DNA from: Candidatus Obscuribacter sp. | GTDB taxonomy: Bacteria > Cyanobacteriota > Vampirovibrionia > Obscuribacterales > Obscuribacteraceae | Length of the DNA stretch: 64,000 bases | Assembly (NCBI GenBank): GCA_016712465.1 | Contig: JADJQZ010000001.1 | Location: 2,480,001-2,544,000 of the forward strand | Direction of reading: 5' to 3' | Shown here: positions 8,701-16,936 of the stretch, piece by piece | Layout of the letters: every line of letters begins with the position of its first letter | Position numbering within the stretch: position 1 is the stretch's first letter | Notes under the pieces: model-generated | Databases searched by the model: none | What the model was told of the DNA's origin: nothing | What the model saw: the letters and a program-made list of their open reading frames with translations, nothing else | Program-made: the position numbers and the translations under genes

Positions 8701-9006
8701 ATGACATCGAAGAAAGAAGGAAGCTCCTCTGGTAAAGGGGGAGAGACGGAAGCCCAGAAGTCGGTGGAACATTCCTTCTTTTGCGAGAGTATGGAAGATG
8801 CTCAGGCTCTGGCTGAGGAATTGACCGTCATGGGGCACAAAGTGCTGTCTGTGGAAAAGTCGGACGACGAAGAACATGACGGCTTTCTGGTGGAGACTTT
8901 GGAGTCGACCACACTCAGTCGGGCTGCCATTAATGCCGGTAATTTGCAGGTGCTTGGTGAGGAGTTCAATGCCGTCTATGACGGCTGGTGCGTGGCTATC
9001 GATTGA
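8701..9006 (+). CDS. Small acidic protein, RraB-like
   Basis: A 101-residue acidic protein. After a disordered Ser/Gly/Lys start, the segment ESMEDAQALAEELTVMGHKVLSVE, then GFLVETLESTTLS and the ending LGEEFNAVYDGWCVAID, resembles the RraB fold (regulator of RNase E activity B), whose members end in a YDGW motif. If correct it might bind an RNase E-type enzyme or another RNA-degradation partner. The start is well supported by GGAGGAA about 10 nt upstream of ATG 8701. It lies 46 nt downstream of the secreted protein, perhaps in the same transcript as fhs. The family call rests on a short motif. Confidence 0.5.
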   Translation: MTSKKEGSSSGKGGETEAQKSVEHSFFCESMEDAQALAEELTVMGHKVLSVEKSDDEEHDGFLVETLESTTLSRAAINAGNLQVLGEEFNAVYDGWCVAID

Positions 9007-9140
9007 GTGTTTGTTTGATATGTTTGCGCCAATTAGACAAATGTAATGCTTGCCCGCAGGGCAAATTATAAGAGCAATTTAGTCCGTCAGGGTAAAATTG
9101 CCCGTTGGCATCATAATTCATTATCCCCCGCTCCACTCGG

Positions 9141-10469
9141 GTGCATATCTTGGCTAAAGGGCTTGAACTGAAGGAACTCTGGCTGTCTCTATTCAGCGTT
9201 CCAAAAGGTGAGAGATGTCGTACCGGGCTTTTGTTTGCCTGGTTGTTTTTCTTTATCACCACTTATTATGTCTTGCGTCCGGTGCGGCGCGGCATTGTGC
9301 TTGACGGTCTCGGCAATGACAATATGTGTTTTGTCTATGTCGGCACGGCCCTGGTTACCGGTGTCACCGTCTGGGTTTATTCCAAATTTGCCCATTTGCC
9401 TCGGCAGGTCCTAATCGGCACCATATATAGTATCTTTCTTGCTAATTTGCTGGCCTTCTACTTTCTTTTGCCGGGCGGCAATAATATTACATCCGGTGCC
9501 TTCTGGGTCTGGCTGGATGTCTTTTCCATAATGGGCGTCACCCTTTTCTGGATGTACGCCAACGATGTTTTTGATTCTACGAGAGCAAGAGCCCTTTTCG
9601 GTATCATCTCGGCCGGGGGCGGTCTGGGCGCGGTGCTGGGTAGTTCCATCACGGCTTCCCTGGTGAAGGTGCTGGGTACCTATAATATGCTGCTTGTAGC
9701 GGCAGGTCTCATTGCCGTTACGATGGCCATTTTCCTCTGCCTTGAGAAGCTTAACCTGAAAAATCCGGTGCGCCGTTCGGCCAAGATGGAAGTAAAAAAG
9801 GCCGATCTTTCTAAGATGACGGAAGTCTTCAAGGTCATTGCCTCTAACAAGTTTCTCCTCTGCCTCACCTGCCTGGTTTGCTTCGAGCGTATTACCCCCG
9901 ACTTGATTCAATTTCTGTACAACGATGTCTTGCATCATATGGCTCAGGGCCGTGATGCCCTCACCTTTCTGGATGCCACCCTGGAGAGGAACCGAGGCAT
10001 TTGCGAATTTCTTGTGGAACTCTTTCTGGTTTCCTTTATTCTCAAGAAATTAGGCACGGGCTTCTGTCTGACATCATCGGCGGCAGCAATCTTCTTTGCC
10101 GTGGTGGCCTTTGCTCTCCTGGGAAATCCGCTCATAATCGTCACGGTGTTCCATTTGGATGAGGGCATGCGCCATGCCTGGTTTAAGTCGGCCAAAGAGC
10201 TGACCTATACGGTCACCAGCCGCGACGTGCTGTATAACGTCAAACCGGTTATCGAAATGTTCTTCTACAGGTTCTCGCGAGGCTTCGCCGGCGTGGCCAT
10301 CTACCTGGTCAACAATGTCTTGCACCTGGGTGCCGCAGGGGTCATGGTTCTTTGCGCCGCCTGCGCCATCACCTGGATCTGGGCTGGTGTGAGCCTGACC
10401 AGAGAATTTGCACGGCTGGAGGAGACCCGCCGGGAAGAGGAAAGCAAGACCCTGGCGGTTGCCGTTTAG
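9141..10469 (+). CDS. Nucleotide translocase-like (NTT/TLC) membrane carrier
   Basis: A 442-residue polytopic membrane protein with about 10-12 hydrophobic helices. Early motifs TTYYVLRPVRRG and VYSKFAHLPR, then the central FWMYANDVFDSTRARALFGIISAGGGLGAVLGS, match the major-facilitator branch that includes ATP/ADP translocases (Tlc/NTT) and their free-living relatives. Classical NTTs of intracellular bacteria exchange host ATP for ADP, but many relatives in free-living bacteria have unknown substrates. GTG 9141 is used; TTG 9150 is an alternative. The stop overlaps the stop of the convergent hemerythrin gene by 4 nt. The substrate cannot be told from sequence. Confidence 0.65.
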   Translation: MHILAKGLELKELWLSLFSVPKGERCRTGLLFAWLFFFITTYYVLRPVRRGIVLDGLGNDNMCFVYVGTALVTGVTVWVYSKFAHLPRQVLIGTIYSIFLANLLAFYFLLPGGNNITSGAFWVWLDVFSIMGVTLFWMYANDVFDSTRARALFGIISAGGGLGAVLGSSITASLVKVLGTYNMLLVAAGLIAVTMAIFLCLEKLNLKNPVRRSAKMEVKKADLSKMTEVFKVIASNKFLLCLTCLVCFERITPDLIQFLYNDVLHHMAQGRDALTFLDATLERNRGICEFLVELFLVSFILKKLGTGFCLTSSAAAIFFAVVAFALLGNPLIIVTVFHLDEGMRHAWFKSAKELTYTVTSRDVLYNVKPVIEMFFYRFSRGFAGVAIYLVNNVLHLGAAGVMVLCAACAITWIWAGVSLTREFARLEETRREEESKTLAVAV

Positions 10470-11146
10470 AGCACGCGCATGGCCATCATGTGTCGGAGCG
10501 GACCGTCGTCCAGACCGAGTTTCTGAAAGATGCGCGGATAAAGTTCCATCTCTTTCTTCAAATGCTCCGCCATGTCTGCCTCCAGATCCATGAGGTGCAG
10601 GTAGAGTTGGTTGAGAGTTTTCTCTTCCGGCTCATCGGAGAGTTTGAAATTACCGCAGAGCCGTTTGATTTTGGACAGCATGGAACGCATAGTGCTGTTT
10701 TCCTTGCGGTGAGCTTCTACGATTTCTTCTATAAAAGCTTTGGTTTCCTGGTCTGTTCGTCCCTTTTCCACTTCCAGAAGCATGGGAAATATGGTCTCGT
10801 CTTCTTCGCGTGCATGGGCTATCAGTCTGTGACTGAGCATTTCCACTATGTCTTTCAATTCGGTGAAATTCCCGGCGATTTCCGACTCAACTCTGTCTTT
10901 TGAGAGGTATTGCTCGTCGAGCTGGCTGAGAATTTCTTTGATGAGCGGCAGATTAAGCTCTAGATACTGATGATGCAGGGCTTGTACGATACCGATCAGG
11001 GTCTCAGTATCAATTTCGTGACTCTTGTATAGGTGAGTATCGTTGCGTTTGCTGCTTTTTAGCACATGTTTGCCCGTGTCATGGACGCCGTGGCAAACCT
11101 GGCATGCAACAGTTGCCTTTGGGTCTCCCTTACTGATCTTGTCCAT
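10466..11146 (-). CDS. Hemerythrin (HHE) domain protein with a CxxCH motif
   Basis: A 226-residue helical protein with the histidine/carboxylate pattern of a di-iron hemerythrin-like bundle: ALHHQYL (about 58), HAREEDETIFP (about 111), EAHRKENSTM (about 145) and DMAEHLKKEMELYPRI (about 191). Members such as the RIC/YtfE type bind a non-haem di-iron centre and act in oxygen or nitric-oxide sensing or iron-sulfur repair. The N-terminus carries CQVCHG (Cys15, Cys18, His19), formally a haem c-binding CxxCH, but no signal peptide precedes it, so a metal or redox role is as likely as cytochrome attachment. It is a single gene, convergent with the upstream carrier. Confidence 0.75.
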   Translation of the reverse strand: MDKISKGDPKATVACQVCHGVHDTGKHVLKSSKRNDTHLYKSHEIDTETLIGIVQALHHQYLELNLPLIKEILSQLDEQYLSKDRVESEIAGNFTELKDIVEMLSHRLIAHAREEDETIFPMLLEVEKGRTDQETKAFIEEIVEAHRKENSTMRSMLSKIKRLCGNFKLSDEPEEKTLNQLYLHLMDLEADMAEHLKKEMELYPRIFQKLGLDDGPLRHMMAMRVL

Positions 11147-11427
11147 AACTTACTCCTTTGCCTGAGCCTCCTTTCTCTAACTTAAGTGTATTTCCTTGGC
11201 CGTTTATCAGCTATCGGTCAAAAAGCGGATTCTTCGGAACATTGTTAAGCAGTTCAATAGCCCATATTTCTGCCTTCTCGCGGGTCCGGCGGTCCCGAGC
11301 CGGGGAGCCCGTGGCTGCCGGGAGCGGAAGACTTTTGGCTGCCGGGGCCGGCTTTGAAATCACTAAGGTTTCCAACCCCTTTAATAGATACAATGGATGG
11401 TTGTGAAGTGGTGGAAATTAAACACAG

Positions 11428-12285
11428 ATGGCAAAGTCTCAGCAAATCAAATACGTACCCAAGCAGCCCCAACCCAAGGTGGAAGCGCCGGTTATGCCGG
11501 AACTTTCCGACTCTAAGAATAAGACCTGCTATCAGATCTTCTGGGGGGTGCTGGTCGGCGGTGAATTGCTCAGTTTGGCCATGATCTACTTCGGTGTACG
11601 CTCGCTTATGGAGTCGACGGGGCCCGAACCTAACTGGACCGCCATAGTGCTTGCTTCCGTGATGATCATTTTTGCCTTGATTACGGCTGTGGGTAGTCTC
11701 AGGGCTGCTCTGGTGATGGCTGTGATGATGGCTGCCCGCACATATTCTTATGAAGCCTGCGGTAAATTCTGTGAGAAAGCAATTTCCCTGCGAGCCTTTA
11801 TTCCCGGCGGCGTGGCCTGGGCCATACAGACCTTGCTGGAGTTCAAGGTGCAGAAGGGTGAGTTCGATGAAGTAATAGCCGTCGGCACCAGAGAATATGA
11901 GGCCGCCCTCGCCAAGAATGCTAAAGAGTACGGCTATGGCAGTGTTTGTGCTTGTGTCGGCACAGCCTATTCTATGCGTTCGGAACTGCATAAGGCAGCG
12001 GAATGGTTGGAAAAATCGACCGCTCAGTACAAAGCTATGTTCGCCAGCCTTGAGAAGGACAAGAAAGTAGCTAAGATTCCGGGTGGTGCCGACAACGTTT
12101 ATTTGCGCTATGCTGAGAGCCTGCTTGGTCTCAGCGGTACTTATCTGCGCCTGAACGATAAGCGCAATGCCAAAGAGAGGCTTTCTTCAGTTTATGAGAT
12201 CACCAAAAAGGTGAAGGATTGTCCCGAGAAGGAAGTACTGCTAAAACGGACTCAAGAGATTAGCAAGCATCTCAAACACTGGTAA
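11428..12285 (+). CDS. Membrane-anchored TPR-like protein
   Basis: A 285-residue protein with a short proline-rich cytoplasmic start, two adjacent transmembrane segments (about residues 38-60 and 68-95) and a C-terminal helical domain of TPR-like repeats (GSVCACVGTAYSMRSELHKA, LGLSGTYLRLNDKRNAKERL). It is probably an inner-membrane scaffold. Its stop is followed after 4 nt by the start of a secreted protein, so the two genes are co-translated and may work together. I do not recognise a named family. Confidence 0.65.
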   Translation: MAKSQQIKYVPKQPQPKVEAPVMPELSDSKNKTCYQIFWGVLVGGELLSLAMIYFGVRSLMESTGPEPNWTAIVLASVMIIFALITAVGSLRAALVMAVMMAARTYSYEACGKFCEKAISLRAFIPGGVAWAIQTLLEFKVQKGEFDEVIAVGTREYEAALAKNAKEYGYGSVCACVGTAYSMRSELHKAAEWLEKSTAQYKAMFASLEKDKKVAKIPGGADNVYLRYAESLLGLSGTYLRLNDKRNAKERLSSVYEITKKVKDCPEKEVLLKRTQEISKHLKHW

Positions 12286-12289
12286 CTAA

Positions 12290-13087
12290 ATGACCCGGCG
12301 TCTTCTACCCCTTCTCTCCTGTCTCCTTATGTCATTATTCGCTCCTGTTGGAGCGGAAACCTTGCAGTTGGGCATTGAGCATTCAGAGTATTTGCCTCCC
12401 ATTTCCCAGGATAGCGGCACAGACCAGAGCAGGCATCCGGTTTCGCTCTTGAGCTCGAATGCGACTAGATACGGTGCCCAGCAGTACTATCAGAGCAGAC
12501 CCCAGAAAATGGTGGAATGGTTTCAGATACCAGGCTGGATGGCCGGTACCTGGAGCAAACAGGGGGACGTGACGGTCAGTGCCACGGACCTGGTCACTGG
12601 TTACAGCACCAAAATGAACGAGTGGATCGATAATCGTATGACCGTCTCTTTTGGTCACCAGGTGGATAGAAGCGGCGCCATCTGGCAAGCTAACATTCTG
12701 CCCGCCGAAACTGATTCCATGTCCGGGGCCAAGAGCGTGCGCTTTATCGCTGTGGCAAGGAAGTGCGAACGGTTCTCCCCCAGCGAACTGGTTACCCGCA
12801 CCCATTACATAATTACTGAAAGCTATGGTGCCACAGGGCAAATTTGTGAGCAGTTTCAGCAAGAGTCTTTGAACGATTACACCATGCTCAATACTGGTGA
12901 GCTGATGAATCGCAGTTCCAACCGGGTTTTCACTTATGCCGGTCGGCCTACCCGCGACGGTAATCTGGAAAGCCGCTTCAACAAGCTCGCCGGTTTCAGC
13001 CCACGCAACGAACTGGACGGTGTTGACCTGCGCAGTGCTTTTACCAATTTCCTGGCCTCTCTGGGACGTCCAGACCTGGCTCCCTGA
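12290..13087 (+). CDS. Secreted protein of unknown function
   Basis: A 265-residue protein with a signal peptide (RRLLPLLSCLLMSLFAPVGA, residues 3-22). The mature part is polar and aromatic: WFQIPGWMAGTWSKQGDVTV is followed by beta-rich sequence, an arrangement seen in lipocalin-like or fatty-acid-binding-like export proteins where GxW lies near the first strand. That comparison is weak. It contains two cysteines (KCERF, QICEQF) that may pair. It begins 4 nt after the membrane TPR gene, implying a two-gene operon and a shared envelope role. Confidence 0.6.
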   Translation: MTRRLLPLLSCLLMSLFAPVGAETLQLGIEHSEYLPPISQDSGTDQSRHPVSLLSSNATRYGAQQYYQSRPQKMVEWFQIPGWMAGTWSKQGDVTVSATDLVTGYSTKMNEWIDNRMTVSFGHQVDRSGAIWQANILPAETDSMSGAKSVRFIAVARKCERFSPSELVTRTHYIITESYGATGQICEQFQQESLNDYTMLNTGELMNRSSNRVFTYAGRPTRDGNLESRFNKLAGFSPRNELDGVDLRSAFTNFLASLGRPDLAP

Positions 13088-13367
13088 TTGTAATTATCGG
13101 CTCTTTCGGCATCGTTGCGGCTGATAAGGGAAGTGCTGGTATTTTATTTTCTCCTGTTGGCAAGTTCTTGAATCGCCCGTAAATTCTGAGTTATAGAATC
13201 TCACTTTGTTGTCAGGTGGAGCAAGGGCGGCAAGGTAATTTGCTAGGATGATATTCAGAGGGGGGTCCTGACACCATTTCTAGCTCCGGTCTTCCAAACA
13301 AAGACTTTTCCAGGATTGTCCCCTCACCAATTTTTGTTCAAGCCAAGAAATTCTAGAAAGACACTGC

Positions 13368-13487
13368 ATGAAGTTAGTTCTCTACTCCCTTGCGGCAGCT
13401 ATACTTACTCTCGCCGGTATAAGCGCCGTGGTGCCGGCTGCCGATGGATTTGAAGATGGGAGTGGTGGCGAACAGCATACTGACTGA
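13368..13487 (+). CDS. Possible 39-residue secreted peptide
   Basis: ATG 13368 opens a 39-codon frame ending at TGA 13485-13487. The product starts MKLVLYSLAAAILTLAGISA and continues VVPAADGF, a textbook signal peptide with a probable cleavage after VPA, leaving about 15 acidic residues. The ribosome site is weak (AGAAAG). A promoter-like TTGAAT-N17-TTATAG lies at 13168-13196. It could be a real small secreted peptide or the broken 5' end of a longer secreted gene. It is too short to judge by codon use. Confidence 0.35.
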   Translation: MKLVLYSLAAAILTLAGISAVVPAADGFEDGSGGEQHTD

Positions 13488-13519
13488 TTCAGTGGGTGTA
13501 GCGCCCTGGGGTAAGCTTC

Positions 13520-14119
13520 TTGAAGGAACTGGACGTTCGTCGCATTCTCTATCAGACCGAAATTAGAAAGGTCCTCAAAGAAAATCCGCGTCAGCGGGTA
13601 GTGGATGAACTGGAGCTTTCCCGTGGTGAAGTGCGGGTCGATTTGGCTGTCATTGGCGATATTTTGCATGGCTATGAGATCAAAAGCGAGAAGGATAATT
13701 TGGAGCGCCTGCCAAGGCAGGCTCTCTATTACGGTCGTGTTTTTGAAAAGATGACTCTGGTAGCCCATGAGCGCCATGTGGAAGAAGCCGTGAAGATTGT
13801 GCCCGGTAACTGGGGACTCATTGCCGTGGGGAAGCGAGACGGCAAGCCTTATGCCAATGAAATCTGGCCGGCAAGACTCAGCTATGAGCTTGATCCCCTC
13901 GCTCTTGCTCAGTTGCTCTGGCGTGATGAAGCCCTGGAATTGATGGAATACTTCGATCTGGATCACGGCCTCAAAAGCAAGCCTCGCAAGGTGCTCTGGC
14001 AGAAACTGGCCTCGGCCTTGACTCTGGAACAGCTTAAGACCTTTGTGTGTTTCAAACTACGCACTCGCAAGGGTTGGAAGCGGCCCAAGCGAGTCAAATT
14101 GCTGGAAGAATTCAGTTAG
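13520..14119 (+). CDS. sce7726-family protein, nuclease-like fold
   Basis: A 199-residue protein matching the sce7726 family: RVDLAVIGDILHGYEIKSEKDNLERLPRQALYYGRVFEKMTLVA is the hallmark core, and PLALAQLLWRDEALELM follows. The D...EIK arrangement (Asp of VDLAVI, Glu-Ile-Lys of YEIKS) looks like a PD-(D/E)XK nuclease active site. Members are scattered in bacteria and phages, and no biological role is established. No in-frame ATG fits; I use TTG 13520 (GGGG 7-8 nt upstream), because a stop codon at 13499 excludes earlier starts. It stands alone, convergent with the response-regulator gene. Confidence 0.75.
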   Translation: MKELDVRRILYQTEIRKVLKENPRQRVVDELELSRGEVRVDLAVIGDILHGYEIKSEKDNLERLPRQALYYGRVFEKMTLVAHERHVEEAVKIVPGNWGLIAVGKRDGKPYANEIWPARLSYELDPLALAQLLWRDEALELMEYFDLDHGLKSKPRKVLWQKLASALTLEQLKTFVCFKLRTRKGWKRPKRVKLLEEFS

Positions 14120-14138
14120 CCGCTCTGGATAACGAGTT

Positions 14139-14819
14139 TTATCTGGATTTGAGACGGTAACCGATGCGAGGGATGTTTTCGATCATCGAATCACTCTCGG
14201 CCGTATCTCCATCCAGGGCTTTGCGCAGGCGCTTGATAGCGGTTCTGAGGGCATCGGTGCCGGATTCCGAATCGGCGTTCCAGACCCTCATCATGAGCGC
14301 TTCGGTACTGTATACCTTGTCCGGATTGCGCATGAAGAATTCTAGAAGAGAGAAGTCTTTTGGCAGAAGATGCAGGGGTTGCCCGGCTTTCGTGACGGTG
14401 TGCTTGGTCGGATCAAGCTCCAGATCACCGACTTTGATGGCATTGGAGACCATCATGGCCGGTCTGCGCATCAAGGCTCTCAGCCGTGCGGAAAGCTCCT
14501 TCATGGCAAAGGGCTTGGTCAGATAATCATCGGCGCCGGCGTCGAAACCTTGTTCCTTGTTTTCCACATGGCCCCGGCCTGTGAGCATCAATACCGGCGT
14601 CATGCCGCTCATATTGCGATAGCGCTTGAGAATTTCCACACCTGACATGCCTGGAAGCTCCCAATCGAGAATAATTAGATCATAATCGCCCTGGCGCAAG
14701 TACTCCCAGCCGAGGGCACCGTCATGCACCAGCTCCAGGGTAAAGTTCTCGCCGACGAGCCATTCTTTCACCATGGTGGCGAGGTCTTTGTCGTCTTCTA
14801 CGTAGAGAATTTTTGGCAT
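14139..14819 (-). CDS. OmpR/PhoB-family response regulator
   Basis: A 226-residue two-component regulator. The receiver has the acidic pair (YVEDDKD), phosphoacceptor Asp in LIILDWELPG, Thr in MLTGRG and Lys in DYLTKPF. The C-terminal winged helix (LHLLPKDFSLLEFFMRNPDK, DALRTAIKRLRKALDGD) binds DNA. I chose ATG 14819 because AGGA lies about 8 nt upstream; a TTG at 14846 would add nine residues. It is divergent from the histidine kinase at 14958, its probable partner, with a short intergenic region containing direct repeats. Confidence 0.9.
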   Translation of the reverse strand: MPKILYVEDDKDLATMVKEWLVGENFTLELVHDGALGWEYLRQGDYDLIILDWELPGMSGVEILKRYRNMSGMTPVLMLTGRGHVENKEQGFDAGADDYLTKPFAMKELSARLRALMRRPAMMVSNAIKVGDLELDPTKHTVTKAGQPLHLLPKDFSLLEFFMRNPDKVYSTEALMMRVWNADSESGTDALRTAIKRLRKALDGDTAESDSMIENIPRIGYRLKSR

Positions 14820-14850
14820 CGTATTATCCTGGGCAGGGCAATTCAAGAAT

Positions 14851-14888
14851 GACTATAAATAATGACGGTTTCGAGATTCGACTATAAA
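14851..14888. promoter_or_regulatory. Direct repeats between divergent regulator and kinase genes
   Basis: GACTATAAA occurs at 14851-14859 and again at 14880-14888, 29 bp apart, each followed by a similar xATGxC sequence. The position, in the 138-bp gap between a PhoB-type regulator and its likely kinase, suits a binding site for autoregulation, although PhoB-type half sites are normally about 11 bp apart. The TATAAA cores might instead be -10 elements. Confidence 0.3.
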
Positions 14889-14957
14889 CTATGGCAGATG
14901 TCTATGGAAGATTTTCTGGATGCAAAGTGTCTCTCATTTTCTAGACCGGTTAGTTAA

Positions 14958-16766
14958 GTGAAGCTTTCACTAACCGCTAAAGCGATAATTCTAATATCCA
15001 TGCCCCTGATTTTTGAGGTCGGCTCCGCTTTTCTTTTGCTTGATTTGCAGAAACAGGCGGAAGAGGAAGCCGAGCGTGCCAATCATTCCCGGGCTGTATA
15101 CGACAAGATAAATTCCATCAGCAAAGAGATATATGAGGTATGGAACACGGCCTCTTCCGTCAGCCGCAGTTCCATGCTTACAACCTCCTTTCTCAATCAA
15201 AGCTATAAGAAGACTTTCGGTCATTTGCGCAAACAGTACCAGGAACTGGTCAATCTTGCCGGTACCAAGTCCAAACTGGCCGGTGCCGTCGGGGAAGCCA
15301 TTAAGGCTCTTGATGATGCCGAGAAGATCTTGGATTCCACCTGCGAGGAACTGCGCTCGGGTAACTACGACGAAGTTTTCGCCAATCACAAGGTGAAGGA
15401 AAAGAACCTCAAGGATCTCTATTTGAAGATGCTTTCGCAGGAGTTTTATCTGGCTGAGCAGGAGGAGGAGAAACTGCTCAAAGATAGCCCCATGAGATTG
15501 CGGCAGTATCGCCAACGTACCATCAATATCTTTCTTATTGCCCTTGCCGGTAACGTAGTCTTCAGTCTCATCCTGGCCGTCTTCCTGGTGGGTCGGGTTA
15601 CCAATCGCCTCGGGCATCTCAGCTATGAAGTGCGTAAACTCGGTACCGGGCGGCCCATAAGTGCGCCGCTTGCCGGTAGCGATGAAATTGCCGGCCTGTC
15701 CAAAGTGCTTTCCACCATGGCCGTTGAGCTGGATACCCTTTTGCGGCAGCAGGGCGCCATTGTGGCCAATGCTCGTGATACCATCTGCGCCATTGATGAT
15801 AAAGGTTGCTTTACGGCCATGAATCCGGCCGGCGAGAGGCTCTTTGGTTATTATGCAGATGAGTTAAGGGCTTCTCGCTTTGTCGAATACGTGTACGCTG
15901 CCGACAAGGAGAAGGCTCTCAATTGGTATCAGACCCTGCGTTCCGGCGCCAGTGGCGAAGAGGTGGAACTGAGGATTGAGAGAGAAGATGGGGCGGTGGT
16001 GACGGCTCTCTGGAGCGGTCAGTGGTCTGAGGCCGATCGCAGTCTCTTTTGTGTTATTCACGATATTAGTGAGCGTAAGGAACTGGAGCAGGCCAAGCAA
16101 GAGCTGACGGCCATGCTTACCCACGACTTGCGTACGCCGTTAACCACCATACAGGCCTGCCTGGAGATGTTGGAAGCCGGTCGGCTCGGTAGTTTGAATG
16201 CCAGAGGCGTTGAGCTTGTGCAGGTTGCCGATCGCAATGGTGCCCGCATGATGAATCTCATCAATGACTTGCTGGATATTGAAAAAATCAAGTCTGGCAC
16301 TATGTCTCTCGAACTGGCTCCGGTAAGAATTGCTGATATGTTCCAGGAAGTGGATCTCAATTTGAGCCAGTGGATGAAGGAAAGTCGTATTGCTCTCAAA
16401 CTACAGCAGACTGATCTTTGTGTGCTTGCGGATCGAGACAAAATTTGCCGGGTGCTCTTTAATTTGGTGTCCAATGCCATCAAATTTTCTCCACCTGGCT
16501 CCCGCATTTCTTTGTCTACCTTGCGTGAGGGGCACTGGGTCAAGATCAGTGTTACGGATCAGGGACCGGGCATTCCCGCCGATCAACTGGATCTTATATT
16601 TGAACGCTTTGCCCAGGTCAGTTCCGCCGAGCACAAGGGCAAGGGTGGCTCCGGCTTAGGCCTTGCCATTTGCCGGGCCATAGTCAATTTGCATGGTGGA
16701 AAAATCTGGGCTACCAGTTCCCTTGGTCTTGGCACTACTTTCTACTTCACTCTGCCGGTAGCCTGA
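14958..16766 (+). CDS. PAS-containing sensor histidine kinase
   Basis: A 602-residue membrane kinase: TM1 (about residues 8-28), a helical periplasmic sensor domain (about 30-180), TM2 (about 188-210), HAMP, PAS (about 255-370; ANARDTICAIDDKGCFTAMN), HisKA with the H-box AMLTHDLRTPLTTI (about 390), and HATPase with N box NLVSNAIKFS, DQGPGIP and GSGLGLAICRAIV. It autophosphorylates and should pass phosphate to the divergent OmpR-type regulator. GTG 14958 is the start. The sensed signal is not evident; the 4-helix-like sensor domain resembles small-molecule or envelope-state sensors. Confidence 0.9.
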   Translation: MKLSLTAKAIILISMPLIFEVGSAFLLLDLQKQAEEEAERANHSRAVYDKINSISKEIYEVWNTASSVSRSSMLTTSFLNQSYKKTFGHLRKQYQELVNLAGTKSKLAGAVGEAIKALDDAEKILDSTCEELRSGNYDEVFANHKVKEKNLKDLYLKMLSQEFYLAEQEEEKLLKDSPMRLRQYRQRTINIFLIALAGNVVFSLILAVFLVGRVTNRLGHLSYEVRKLGTGRPISAPLAGSDEIAGLSKVLSTMAVELDTLLRQQGAIVANARDTICAIDDKGCFTAMNPAGERLFGYYADELRASRFVEYVYAADKEKALNWYQTLRSGASGEEVELRIEREDGAVVTALWSGQWSEADRSLFCVIHDISERKELEQAKQELTAMLTHDLRTPLTTIQACLEMLEAGRLGSLNARGVELVQVADRNGARMMNLINDLLDIEKIKSGTMSLELAPVRIADMFQEVDLNLSQWMKESRIALKLQQTDLCVLADRDKICRVLFNLVSNAIKFSPPGSRISLSTLREGHWVKISVTDQGPGIPADQLDLIFERFAQVSSAEHKGKGGSGLGLAICRAIVNLHGGKIWATSSLGLGTTFYFTLPVA

Positions 16767-16853
16767 TTCTCCAAGTCGAAGGCGTATATGTTTTACTCGT
16801 ACTTTAAGTATGCGAATGAAAACCTTTTGATATAAAAACGGAAAAGAAAAAGG

Positions 16854-16882
16854 TTGACTACCATACGGCTGTATGGTTTAAT
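16854..16882 (+). promoter_or_regulatory. Promoter with LexA-like palindrome in its spacer
   Basis: TTGACT (16854-16859) and TTTAAT (16877-16882) are spaced by exactly 17 nt, a strong sigma-70-type promoter. The spacer holds a perfect palindrome ACCATAC-GGCT-GTATGGT (16860-16877). Its ATAC-N4-GTAT core resembles the cyanobacterial/Gram-positive style of LexA box (for example GTAC-N4-GTAC). The downstream imuA-imuB-dnaE2 cassette is an SOS target in many bacteria, so LexA control is the natural reading. LexA itself is not in the window. Confidence 0.7.
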
Positions 16883-16936
16883 TTCTTCATCGGGGAAATG
16901 CAATTGTGAATTAGAAAGGAGGCTATAGCGCTGGCT

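Noticed and set aside
13382..13966. 194-residue frame antisense to the sce7726 gene
   Set aside because: The sense strand has the sce7726 family core, so this is a shadow.
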